From assembly GCF_025698545.1 (NCBI RefSeq), contig NC_068575.1:47191980-47255979 (forward strand): a stretch of DNA of 64,000 nt. Reading direction: 5' to 3'. The notes under the pieces were generated by a model. That model did no database searches. It had not been told where the DNA came from and was given only the letters and a program-made list of their open reading frames with translations. Of this stretch, positions 24,901-34,353 are shown piece after piece. The position numbers and the translations under genes were made by a program. Source of the DNA: Gossypium raimondii (taxonomy: Eukaryota > Streptophyta > Magnoliopsida > Malvales > Malvaceae). Numbering within the stretch: the stretch's first letter is position 1; the number at the start of each line of letters is the position of its first letter.

Positions 24901-25703
24901 TCCAGGCCTTCTTGCCTTTGTAGGCAGTATTTGTCCTTGCCTGAAAGGTACCTTCTTGATGCTCTTCCAGTCTACTTGCTCTCCTCTGCTCTTGAGCATA
25001 TAGAGCATTGATCAACTCAGTCAGGGAAATGGTGGACAGATCCCTTGAGTCCTCGAGATGAGATTTTGCCTCATACCTCTCAGGCAGAGTTGCTATTACT
25101 TTCTCCACTATCCTAGCTTCATTAAACTGCTCTCCAAGGAGCCTGATGCTATTAACCACAGCCATAATCCTGTCAGAATATTGCTTGACAGTTTCTTCTT
25201 CCTTCATCTTTAAATTCTCGAAATCTCTCCTCAAATTCAGTAACTGTTGCTGCCTTGTCCTCTCTGTCCCTTGAAACTCTTCTTGCAACTTATCCCAGGC
25301 TGTTTTGGTGATTCAGTGCCATAATCCTTGTGAAAATCACATCTGACACTGAGTTCTGAATGCAAGACATGGCCTTGTGCCTCTTGGTCCTCTCATCAGC
25401 ATGCTGCCTGATCTGAGCCACTGTTGGATTGCCTCTAAGTGGTTCTGGTTCAACATCCGAGTTGACCACCTCCCACAGATCATAAGCCTGCAGTAAGTCT
25501 TCATGTTGACCACCCATATGTGATAGCCTTCTCCATTGAATACTTGAGGTGCGGTGGTGAAAAGCTTGATGAAGCCATGGATTTGTATAACAGTCCCTTA
25601 AGAAATAAGCTCTAGATACCAATTGTTGGTGCAACAATGAATCAAGTAGACTCAGCAAGTATCTTGTCGAGCAAGCCTCGAAACTTCTTGAGCAAACAAA
25701 CAA
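21966..25703 (-). pseudogene. Copia gag-pol polyprotein, frameshifted
   Basis: Read on the minus strand from high to low coordinates. Gag (about 25703-24780) contains YDLWEVVNSD, a UBN2-like region and a zinc knuckle CKHCRRAGHPEEKC, with a second CQHCKKKGHVERVC downstream. Protease: WLLDSGCTNHMT near 24610. Integrase: a zinc-binding H-C segment with CEVCQLGKQ, then VHTDVCGPM, FIDDFSRYCW, DNGTEY and QQNGVSERKN (24180-23700). RT: GVKWVYKAKQNADG, YVDDLLVTGG, SYFLGMEV (23110-22480). RNase H: GSIDDMKSTS near 22130. The frame is broken at least near 25289, 24780, 24430, 23690, 23350-23530 and 23115-22480, so it cannot make a full polyprotein. Motif order defines Copia; the finer clade is not called. 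Confidence 0.92.
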
Positions 25704-26110
25704 TTTCGAGTTAAAGAAAGAAGAGAATAAGTCGGGGAAAATTTGAGAGAATATTGATGAACAAAACCGATTTCATTCATACATAAAACAATGGCTTGAA
25801 GCCAAGACATAACTCAAGCATAAGGCTTGTCAAAATCAACAAGTAATTACCTACCTCCACTAATTACATAGAAACTTGAAATCTTAGCTTGTAAACTTAT
25901 ACAAAGCGTGTTTACACTCATACATAAGCTAATTACATCAATCGAAAGCTAACTTAGTTAGAAATGAACTAACACTCATTTCATCAACTAAATATAACAA
26001 AATGAACAAAATGAGCTTGCATCAGCAGCCCTTGCATCTGTTCCAGCGTTGCTTGGTCTTCATGGCCTGTATGGAATCGAGTGTTGGCTTCATGCTGACC
26101 AACTTCAACA
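25624..26110 (-). repeat. 5' LTR of Copia element (487 bp)
   Basis: TG...CA ends, nearly identical to 21209-21695. The primer-binding-like site TTGGTATCTAGAGC (minus strand) abuts it at about 25608-25622. TSD AAAAG follows at 26111-26115. Confidence 0.95.
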
Positions 26111-26115
26111 AAAAG
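26111..26115. repeat. target site duplication AAAAG, right copy
   Basis: Matches 21204-21208. The kinase sequence continues directly after it (CTTTGATAAGAATGG, compare CCTTGATAAGAAAGG in copy 4). Confidence 0.95.
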
Positions 26116-26657
26116 CTTTGATAAGAATGGATACACGTCCGGCGGGAACGATCGGATATGTGAATCCAGAGTATGCCCTGTACGGAGAACTGACAGAAAA
26201 ATCTGACGTCTTCTCGTTTGGGGTCGTTTTGTTTGAAGTTGTATTTGGTAAAAAAGCCTTCAATAGGAGAAGTTTTTGGAATGAGAAACATATGCTCGAG
26301 TTGGCCACGGAATCCCTATGGAAAGGAACCATTTATCATGACATTGATCCATATCTCAAGGGGAGAATAGCTCCAGAATGTTTGAACAAGTATTTGGAAA
26401 TCGCTTCTAGTTGTGTCCACCGAAAGGGAAATGAAAGGCCTTCGATGGGTGAGGTGGAGCTTGCCTTGGAGATGCAAGAGAGAGCAGATTCCAAAATGGA
26501 GAGCATCAATCCTTGTTTGCATGAAGAAGAATTGTTTTGTGGCTTTGTTAGGAATTTCTCGGGTCTTGATAGCTTTCTAGATTATGAGTTTAGCTACCAT
26601 AATTCTTTTAACTTCAAAGATTCAGATAGCAATAATTCCAATCATAATACTTTGTAA
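26116..26657 (+). pseudogene. FERONIA-type kinase copy 2, C-terminal half
   Basis: Continues the kinase after the Copia insertion with GYVNPEYALYGELTEKSDVF, FGVVLFEVVFGKK, the GRIAPECLNKYLEIASSCVH segment, RPSMGEVELALEMQERADS and the acidic serine/asparagine tail shared with the paralogs, to a TAA at 26655-26657. No stop or frameshift besides the insertion is visible across both halves. An upstream ATG at 26049 lies in LTR sequence, so a short chimeric protein could be translated only if the LTR were transcribed. The activation segment has NPE in place of APE. Confidence 0.9.
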
Positions 26658-27021
26658 GGACAGCAAATAATTATGAAGAAATTTCATTAGATAAAAATAT
26701 GCGACTGTTTTATCTAGAAGAGTCTTGACTTTTATTATTGATTGTGGCTTCCCCTATATTTTGATTTCAGTGAAAACCACGTGATTGTGACTCCCCAATA
26801 TTTTATTTCATATTTTAGAATTAAAATATGACAGTGGAGAGACTAAATTTTTAAAATCGAACAATATAAATGATACATTTCCGAATACATCACTGATAAT
26901 ACATAGTGAACAACGGTTAGGGTCAAGCAAGGTTTCTCAATAAGATTAACATTTAACACCCCAAAATATCAAGTTCAAAGTTACTCCTCTGTGCTCCTCC
27001 TTTGCTTATCTGCTTTCCAAC
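26658..27021. other. spacer between kinase copies 2 and 3
   Basis: 364 bp, AT-rich. It must contain the 3' untranslated region of copy 2 and the promoter of copy 3. No element recognised. Confidence 0.5.
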
Positions 27022-28161
27022 ATGAAGGATCATTTACGTTTTCTTTCAAGTTTCTACAAAGTCTTCCAAAAAGGAACAGGGGATGGAAAGTTGGAATATA
27101 GTGAGGGAAATGAGAAGCGGTCTAAGATACGAAATCCAGCGGCTCTTCCAGAAGAAATAAACTATAAATTTTCACTGGCACTGGTCAAAGCTGCTACCAA
27201 CAACTTTGATCAAGGTTTGATTATTGGTAGTGGTGGTTTTGGACATGTATACAAAGGGTTTTTGAATGATTGGAACTTGGTTATCGCTGTCAAACGCTTG
27301 CATCCAGATTCAGCACAAGGGTTCAATGAGTTCCAAGCTGAACTGCTGTTGCTCTGCCAGCTGCACCACCAACATGTGGTACCTCTTATAGGGTTCTGCA
27401 ATGAAAAAGCCGAGATGATCCTTGTGTATGAATACATGGAAAACGGAGCACTACGAGATCTTCTCTATGATTCTGGTTGTGATCCACTACCATGGAAGCA
27501 AAGACTAGAGATATGCATAGGCGCAGCTCGCGGATTACGTTACCTTCACACTGGAGCAAAGCAAGCAATAATTCACCGTGACGTTAAGAGTAGCAATATT
27601 CTTTTGGATGACAAGTTGGTCTGCAAGCTTTCTGATTTCGGGTTGGCGAAGCTTCGTCCCCGAAGCAATTGCAAGCAAAAAACTTTGACAAGAATAGATT
27701 CAATGGTGAAGGGTACTTGTGGCTATGCTGATCCAGAGTACGTCGCAGGATTTGGACTAACGGAAAAATCTGATGTGTACTCATTTGGGGTTGTTTTATT
27801 TGAAGTGTTGTGTGGTAGACAGGCATTTGATATGAGTTTGAACGCGAATCAAGCATATTTAGTTCACTGGGCCCGTCGGTCAATTGGAGAAGGAACCATT
27901 TATAATATCATTGATCCAAATTTGAAGGGCAGGATAGCAGCAGGGTGCTTCAAGACCTTTGTGGACATCGCATGCTCCTGTACTTGTCCAGAGGGGAATT
28001 CACGGCTTGAAATGGGTGAAGTGGAGGTGATGCTAGAGCGTGCTTTGGAACTGCAACAGAAAGCAGATTCCGATATGGTGCGTCTAGCTTCTTGTGGTGT
28101 ATATATGTTTGAAGAAGTATCATGTTGTGCCTTGGTTCCTGAATACAGTTCCGGTGAATAG
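27022..28161 (+). CDS. FERONIA/CrRLK1L-type receptor-like cytoplasmic kinase, catalytically intact (copy 3)
   Basis: Intronless 379-residue protein. A basic, charged N-terminal tail (1-48) precedes a complete Ser/Thr kinase domain: glycine loop GSGGFGHVYKG (69-79), ATP lysine in IAVKR (Lys91), catalytic loop HRDVKSSN (185-192), DFG (205-207), activation segment ending GYADPEY (234-240), and TEKSDVYSFGVVLFEV (247-262). HRD arginine and DFG are both present, so it should be an RD kinase regulated by activation-loop phosphorylation; Ser/Thr residues are abundant there (212-230). No signal peptide, malectin region or transmembrane helix. It is the only member of this cluster with every catalytic residue. 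It may phosphorylate, or pair with, the neighbouring pseudokinases, which is inference. Confidence 0.93.
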   Translation: MKDHLRFLSSFYKVFQKGTGDGKLEYSEGNEKRSKIRNPAALPEEINYKFSLALVKAATNNFDQGLIIGSGGFGHVYKGFLNDWNLVIAVKRLHPDSAQGFNEFQAELLLLCQLHHQHVVPLIGFCNEKAEMILVYEYMENGALRDLLYDSGCDPLPWKQRLEICIGAARGLRYLHTGAKQAIIHRDVKSSNILLDDKLVCKLSDFGLAKLRPRSNCKQKTLTRIDSMVKGTCGYADPEYVAGFGLTEKSDVYSFGVVLFEVLCGRQAFDMSLNANQAYLVHWARRSIGEGTIYNIIDPNLKGRIAAGCFKTFVDIACSCTCPEGNSRLEMGEVEVMLERALELQQKADSDMVRLASCGVYMFEEVSCCALVPEYSSGE

Positions 28162-30700
28162 TCTCGGCAACTCGTATTATTATTATTTTTTTGCGTTTTT
28201 GGCTCTCTCCGATGTTGGGGCTCATCATTGATATATATCACAATTGATCGAGTTAGCATTCGTCTAACTGCAACTAAGATTATTTGATAGAATTGAAACA
28301 TTGTAATCAAGTGTAGAAGGTGACCCTGAATAACCTTTCCAACACCTAATACATTTTTTCATATTAATTTTAGATTTTGGGTTTTTTTTAAACTTTATCT
28401 AGAAAAAGAAACTTTGTTTTATAATATTTAGACATTATTTGATAGAATTTTGAAGTTTTTTCGTAAATATTTCTAAAAATAAAACAAAATATTAATATCT
28501 TATATATTGTTTTTGAAAAATAATTATTTATATAATATTTTGAAATTATTTTTACCATTTTAAATATTTTAATTTCATAAAATTAATAATAAATTAAATT
28601 AAAATAAAATTAGATTTAGTTCTAAGTAGTCGCACTTTTTTTTAATTCGTGAATAAAAATTTGTCCAAAAACATGGTTGGGATCAATTTTCGATTTTTTC
28701 TCAACCCTACCAAATATGCAAAATTTTAAATTAATTTATAGTTTTAAGTTAATTATTGGTGTGTTTTTGTTTCCATCATTCAATTATTAAAAGTTACAAT
28801 TTTATCATTGATTTGATTGAAATTGATTTTTAATCATTTATTATTAATTAGGTTACATAATATTAATGTGACACCTGTGGAAAAGTCAGGGGGTTTGGCA
28901 GGCATCTCGACCCATTAAATGAAAAAAAATTTCATTTAAGGTCTCTTTATAATTTTTAAAATTTTAAATTAATAATGATAAAATTACACTTTGGTCCTAA
29001 AATGATAAAATTTGATTTAATCATTTAAAATTAAAAAGATATAAGCTATTAAATGATGAAATTACATTTTACTATCATAAAAATATAAATATTAATTCTA
29101 GCCCCAAAAAATTCAAACTTTGCCCTTGTGTGACACTTTAAAATTTTGAATTTTTTAGTTCTCTAATTTATCAAAAAAGCAAATGTTCGGATAGTTTTTA
29201 TTATCAAACACTCATTTTCTTTTAAATGTTTTCCATTTTAATTCAATCGGTCTAACTGCTTGTTTGATTGGTCTAAATATTAAAATAAATACAAAATTTA
29301 AAAACTTCAAAAATAGGTGAAGGAAAAGCGTGTATATACATATAACTTAATTGATATTGAGTGATCTTGAAAGAATTTTGTTGTTGTTGAGAAAAGCGGT
29401 AAAGTTTATTTAATATTAATAAGTAGAGAGCATTACACAAAAGTGCATTTTGCTCGTTGAATCTTAGCGAACAATTCATAATAAGATTACGAGGATGTAA
29501 GATTAATAACTATTTTATATTTTATAAAATATAATTCATCATAATAATTATTAAATATTCAAATAAATTGTAACTTGATGAAAATAATTAATTTGTAATT
29601 CAAATGTTTATTTTAATTTTAAATAATTATAGATATTAATAATTATTTGAAAAATTACTTGGACATAATTTTTAAATAATTATTACAAAATTTATTTATT
29701 TTTAAATATTTGTTGACGTGAACATGACATGCCAAATGTTGTCTAGTTGCTCCGTCAAGCACGTAATAACTTAACAGTAGAAATGAGTTAAATTTTTAAT
29801 GAAATGACCAATTTACTCTTTAATGTAAAGTATAAAATTAATTTATCAATTTTTTAGTAGAAGAGATAAAATGCAATCAAGACTCCTAGTATAGGGGCAT
29901 TCATGATAGATTTATCCAAAATTTGCTATCATGATTGATATAAACTTTGGCACCCATTTTTTTAATATTTAAATGATTAATATATTATTTGGTACTTGAG
30001 TTTGATATATATTTTTAATATAATCTTTGTTATTTTTTGGTCTTGTTGGTACTAGTATTTGACAAAAATTTATATTTTGCATCTAAAAGTAACTATGTTA
30101 ACTTTTTAGTGTGTAATTTGAGTTTTAGGATTAATTTGATGAAAATTAATTAATTTTAATATTATTATGTTTGAATTTTTCTTGATTTTAATAGAATAAA
30201 TTTAGTGCTAATAGTGAATTTATTTAATTATGTTTAATTTATCAAATAAAATTTGATAACGTAATTTAATTCGGGTTTTAAAGTTTGATCTCATGAAACT
30301 TAAGAATTTTTGTCATATCAACTTTAAAACTCAAATTAAATATTAAAAATTAGTATTGTTACCTTCAAATACCAAATTGTAAAATTTCTATCAAATATAA
30401 ATCTCACATTTACTGTGGTAGATAAAAAAAATGTTAAACTCAACTAACAAATTATGTATTAAACTTTTTAAATGGCATTATTTTCTTTTGGGAAGAAAAT
30501 TAGAGTGGTAACACCCGGAGTATTGGTCCTTACATTTCCACGTTGTAAGCTAGATTTTGGACGACTTTCAAGTTTCAACTGATACTTAAAATGAAATGCA
30601 GATAATCTTACCTATGTATTTTCCTCTCAACCGCATCCGATTAAATGACTAAATAAATGTTGGATATCTTCTCTCAAGAAAGTTCTAACTTACTTCACTT
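28162..30700. other. AT-rich intergenic DNA
   Basis: About 2.5 kb of AT-rich sequence with many T and A runs. I see no gene and no element with convincing ends. Short open frames here lack codon structure. Confidence 0.6.
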
Positions 30701-30758
30701 TTTGTTTCTCGCAAAGTAGTACTACTGTTTCTTTATTCAACTGCTTAATTGTGCCCCT
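30701..30758 (+). promoter_or_regulatory. conserved 5' leader of kinase copy 4
   Basis: Nearly the same as 20536-20601 before copy 2 (TGTTTCTTTATTCAACTGC followed by CCCCTATGAAG) and similar to 820-870 before copy 1. Conservation directly before the aligned ATGs supports the start choices and common origin of these promoters or leaders. Confidence 0.7.
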
Positions 30759-31904
30759 ATGAAGAATCCTTTGGGTTCTCTTCTAAGCTTCTTAGGTTTA
30801 AAGAAAAAATCCCCTCGATTAGAACTACTGGAGGGCCTTTGCTGTCGTTTTTCACTAGCGCAGATCAAAGCCGCCACCAACAACTTCCACCCACTCTCAT
30901 ATATTGGTCAAGGTGCTTTTGGGACTGTTTACAAAGGGACTCTACATGATGGAACCATAGTTGCTGTCAAGCGCTCGAAAAAGTCATATCAAGGAGAGTT
31001 CAAAAATGAGGTACGGTTGCTTTGCCAGTTGCGCCACCCACATCTCGTCTCCCTCATCGGCTTCTGCGTTGAGGGATCGGAGATGGTCGTTGTGTTTGAA
31101 TACATGAGCAGAGGGTCACTCGCTGATTTTCTCTTTGGGATTAGGAAGGATTACGTTCCACTGTCTTGGAAACATAGGTTACACATATGTATCGGTGCAG
31201 CACGTGGATTACATTACCTGCACACCGGTGCCAAGCATGCTGTAATCCACCGTGGCATCAAGAGCTCAAACATGCTTTTAGATGAAGAATGGTGTTGCAA
31301 ACTTTCAGATTTTGGCTTGTCCAAACTGGGTCCTCCTAGCATGTCAAAAGCCTTGATAAGAAAGGATTCAAGTGTGCGGGGAACTTTTGGATATTTGGCT
31401 CCGGAATATGCCGCGCATGGGGAACTGACTGAAAAATCTGACGTCTACGTATTTGGGGTCGTTTTGTTCCAAGTTCTTTATGGAAGAAGAACCTTGGATC
31501 CGACACTACCAGACAATCAAATAAATTTGCTTATTTGGGCCAAGGAATCCCTAAGGGAAGGAACCATTCATCATGCCATTGACCCGTACCTCAAGGGAAG
31601 GATAGCTCCAGAATGTTTGAACAAGTATTTGGAAATCGCTTCTAGTTGTGTCCACCTTAAGGGAAATGAAAGGCCAGCAATGGGTGAGGTGGAGGTCACA
31701 CTAGAACTTGCCTTGGAGCTGCAAGGGAGAGCAGATTCCGAAATGGAGAGCATCTATCCTTCTGGTGAGTTTATGTATGAAGAAGCATCGTTTTCTGCCT
31801 TTATTAGGAATTTTGCGGGTCTTGATAGCCTTTATTATTCTGAATTTGGTAGTGGCTTATCAGATTCAGATAGCAATAATGTTGAAAATGAACTTAGTTC
31901 TTGA
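30759..31904 (+). CDS. FERONIA/CrRLK1L-type receptor-like cytoplasmic pseudokinase (copy 4)
   Basis: Open 381-residue frame, intronless. Kinase domain with an intact glycine loop GQGAFGTVYKG (50-60), ATP lysine VAVKR (Lys71), intact DFG (184-186) and GYLAPEY (211-217). The catalytic loop is HRGIKSSN (164-171): glycine replaces the catalytic aspartate by a GAC-to-GGC-type change. ATP binding may survive while phosphotransfer should be lost. TEKSDVYVFG has valine where the paralogs have serine or phenylalanine. The last seven residues (VENELSS) and the stop codon come from a solo LTR starting at 31880; paralogs end differently (CNNNS, SNHNTL). No ectodomain or membrane segment. Confidence 0.88.
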   Translation: MKNPLGSLLSFLGLKKKSPRLELLEGLCCRFSLAQIKAATNNFHPLSYIGQGAFGTVYKGTLHDGTIVAVKRSKKSYQGEFKNEVRLLCQLRHPHLVSLIGFCVEGSEMVVVFEYMSRGSLADFLFGIRKDYVPLSWKHRLHICIGAARGLHYLHTGAKHAVIHRGIKSSNMLLDEEWCCKLSDFGLSKLGPPSMSKALIRKDSSVRGTFGYLAPEYAAHGELTEKSDVYVFGVVLFQVLYGRRTLDPTLPDNQINLLIWAKESLREGTIHHAIDPYLKGRIAPECLNKYLEIASSCVHLKGNERPAMGEVEVTLELALELQGRADSEMESIYPSGEFMYEEASFSAFIRNFAGLDSLYYSEFGSGLSDSDSNNVENELSS

Positions 31905-32178
31905 TGTTTTGAAGGGTTTAGGTGATGATTGAGCTGATAAGTAAGTTTATTCATGTGTACAAGCACTGTTTTAATAGTCCCAATACTGATTAATGGGGTT
32001 AGTTGAATATTTGGTGATGTATTTTGACTATAAATGTATTGTTTTCATATTGAATGAGTAAGCATATCAGCAGATTGCTTCCTTGCCGCACGTTTGTGAG
32101 CAAGTAAATTATATCAAGCTTCTTGCTCCTTTGTTCTCTGTCTTGTTCTCTTCCCTTGCTGCTGTCAAATCCCCAACA
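31880..32178 (+). mobile_element. short solo LTR (299 bp) in the 3' end of kinase copy 4
   Basis: Starts TGTTGAAAATGAAC and ends CAAATCCCCAACA, giving TG...CA termini with TGTTG/CAACA inverted ends. Flanks AATAA (31875-31879) and AATAG (32179-32183) form a one-mismatch TSD. Copy 6 (near 51727) has the same 3' gene sequence (CAATAATAGTTAAATGCTTTGTCA) without this segment, so the empty site is visible. A TATA-like ACTATAAATGT lies near 32028. Orientation is not certain; the size suggests a Copia-type or TRIM LTR. Confidence 0.75.
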
Positions 32179-33157
32179 AATAGCCACAATAATAATAGTT
32201 AAATGCTTTGTCAGGATAGCAATTTCTGTTTAGATAGTCTGCTAATTCAATTCCCAAGCGTTCTTTCATTGTTGCATGACTTATCATGGATGGATTAACA
32301 ATAGAGGGATGACCGGATGAGGACAGTGATTTATTTATCCGAGCTTATATTTATTGATCAGGTTTAGATCATATTGTGTTTATACTAAAATCATTGATTG
32401 TACTAACTATTGGTTTATGACGATAAATTGTTCATTAATTGAAGAATCCAAACTGAAAGAACTTTTGGCTACAAAATGTAGACTTTCTCGGTTTGTATTA
32501 TGTTCTCGGAAAGAAAATTACACAGGTAACACCTGGGAGTGGATAATGTCACTGTTATTACCTGCAAAGTAACAGGATTTTCCTCTTTCCTGGAAAGAAA
32601 GTTTAATGAAACATTGAGCCCACCATGGGGAAATGTTTACTTGAATGAGAGCTCCTTGCTTACAAACAAGTATTAAATAAACATGTTTCAATCAACTTCA
32701 TAAAGTTTTTATTGACACAAGAGATGGTAACTTGATAATAATAAAAAAAGGGTTTATAGAATGTAATTTCTGAGGAGTAACAGTATAAATAAACTCTGTG
32801 CTCTTGTTATGTTTAAGTTTATGCTTACGCATTTTGCCACCGCCTCAAACTAAGGTTCAAGTCATCATTCGAGGCTTAATGAAACCAGAAGCCATAAAGG
32901 TCAAACACATTTCCGCGTTCTGAATTAAATTGTCGTTTACTTTGAAATTTCAACTCATACTGAAAATTAAGTTCTTTTCACACTGCAGAAATTTATCAAG
33001 GAAGTTCAATCCTTCGACCCAATATGGCACTTCCAGAAAGTTGCAAAGTAATGCTCAATCCCAAAATGTAATTCACATTTGAAACGAACAATGTAAGCTA
33101 ATCAGAAGAAACTGTAACATTCAATCAAATCCAAACTTGCTTCCTTCATTTCTTGCA
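32179..33157. other. 3' flank of copy 4 and 5' flank of copy 5
   Basis: 32186-32500 matches the 3' flank of copy 6 (51727-51770 and 52908-53106) in pieces. 32921-33010 matches the 5' flank of copy 6 (50440-50520; shared TTTGAAATTTCAACTCAT and CACACTGCAGAA). These matches mark the duplicated unit. No additional gene. Confidence 0.6.
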
Positions 33158-34353
33158 ATGAAAAACCCTTTAAAATCCCTTCTACTTTTCTTCCACATTA
33201 TTAATAAATCGCCTAACAAAAGTCGGATAAAAGCAGGGGAAATGGAAGGTCTCCACGGAAGCAATGTTCAGCATTCCCAGAGGGACTATGCCGACAATTC
33301 TCACTTGAGGAGATTAAAGCTGCTATCAACAGCTTCCGTGAAGACTTTCTCCTTGGTCGTGGTGGTTTTGGAGATCTATACAAAGGAATCATTGATGATG
33401 GGACTATGGCAGTTACTATTGAGCGCTTTGGGCCATTTGGACTGCGAGGAGGTCGTGAATTCCGAACCGAGGTGCAGTTACTGTGTCAGCTACGACACCC
33501 GAATCTTGTCTCTTTCATCGGATTCTGCGACGAAGAAGATGAAAAGCTTCTGGTTTATGAATATATAAGCAATGGTTCACTTGATAAACATCTTTATGGA
33601 AATCGTTCTAATGATCCACTCTCCTGGAAGCGGAGGCTAACGATATGCAGTGGTGCAGCCCGTGGGTTGCATTACCTTCATTCAGGAGCAAAGCATTCGA
33701 TAATCCATCGTAACATCAGGAGCCGAAACATTCTATTGGATGACGAATGGAATCCTAAGCTTTCCGATCTTAGCCTGTCAAAGATGAGCCAAGCTGGTTC
33801 TCCTACTGGCTCTTTGAACATCAAAATACCAGTTACCGTCGTTCATATGGATCCAGAGTGTTATATAACTGGCCGTATAACCAGAAAAACTGATGTTTAC
33901 GCTTTTGGGATTGTTTTGTTTGAGGTGTTATGCGGAAGGAAGGCAATTGATCTAACATTGGAAGGGATTAAAAAAAGTTTAACTTCTTGGGATAGTAAAT
34001 GTATCGAAAACGGGACTGTCTATGACATCATTGATCCTTATTTGAAGAAGAAAATAGCCCCTCAATGTTTCGAGAAATTTGTGGAGATTGCCTATTGTTG
34101 TGTTTGCCAGACTGGTAAGGGACGACCTGAGATGGGGGAAGTAGAGATGGCACTAGAGGCCGCATTGGAGCTTCAGAAAATAGCTGATTCGGAGAAGGAG
34201 AGCGTCGATCATCAAGGTGAATACGAGTATGAAGAACTGCTACCTTGTCTATTTGTCAGGAAGGATATTCCTGATTATGGTGGAAACGTAGTGGAACAGG
34301 AAATTGATAGCTGTTCTGATGATGAAGATAGCACGATTTCGGATTCGTTCTAG
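33158..34353 (+). pseudogene. FERONIA-type kinase copy 5, frameshifted and catalytically dead
   Basis: The start at ATG 33158 (MKNPLKSLLLFFH) matches paralogs, but the frame that encodes the kinase domain is different; the shift lies at about 33205-33245. The kinase frame reads QFSLEEIKAAINSFREDF, glycine loop GRGGFGDLYKG, then MAVTIER in place of VAVKR (ATP lysine lost), HRNIRSRN (asparagine for aspartate, near 33706) and DLS for DFG. The activation segment has MDPECY. The frame stays open to the stop at 34351-34353. An intact 315-residue frame starting at ATG 33406 could only give a domain lacking its glycine loop. An intron in the shifted region is an alternative, but the paralogs have none. 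Confidence 0.82.

Larger units (their letters stand above)
21209..26110 (-). mobile_element. Ty1/Copia LTR retrotransposon (4902 bp), antisense in kinase copy 2
   Basis: Two 487-bp LTRs, 21209-21695 (3' LTR) and 25624-26110 (5' LTR), both TGTTGGTGCAAC...CTTCAACA, flanked by the perfect TSD AAAAG. By eye the LTRs differ at roughly 15-20 positions (about 96-97% identity), so it is fairly young. Next to the 5' LTR on the minus strand is TTGGTATCTAGAGC, an initiator-Met-tRNA primer site with one extra base. Next to the 3' LTR is a purine tract complementary to CTCCTCCTTGGTT. The minus strand codes gag, protease, integrase, RT, RNase H in Copia order. It lies antisense to its host gene. Confidence 0.95.

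Noticed and set aside
26049..26115. Extension of the copy-2 C-terminal frame to ATG 26049
   Set aside because: These codons are Copia LTR sequence, not part of the original kinase gene.
27900..28310. 136-residue minus-strand frame overlapping the end of copy 3
   Set aside because: Antisense shadow of the kinase coding region; no independent support.
33406..34353. Copy 5 as an intact 315-residue gene starting at ATG 33406
   Set aside because: This start lies inside the kinase N-lobe after the glycine loop; the homologous start at 33158 is out of frame, so a pseudogene is the better reading.
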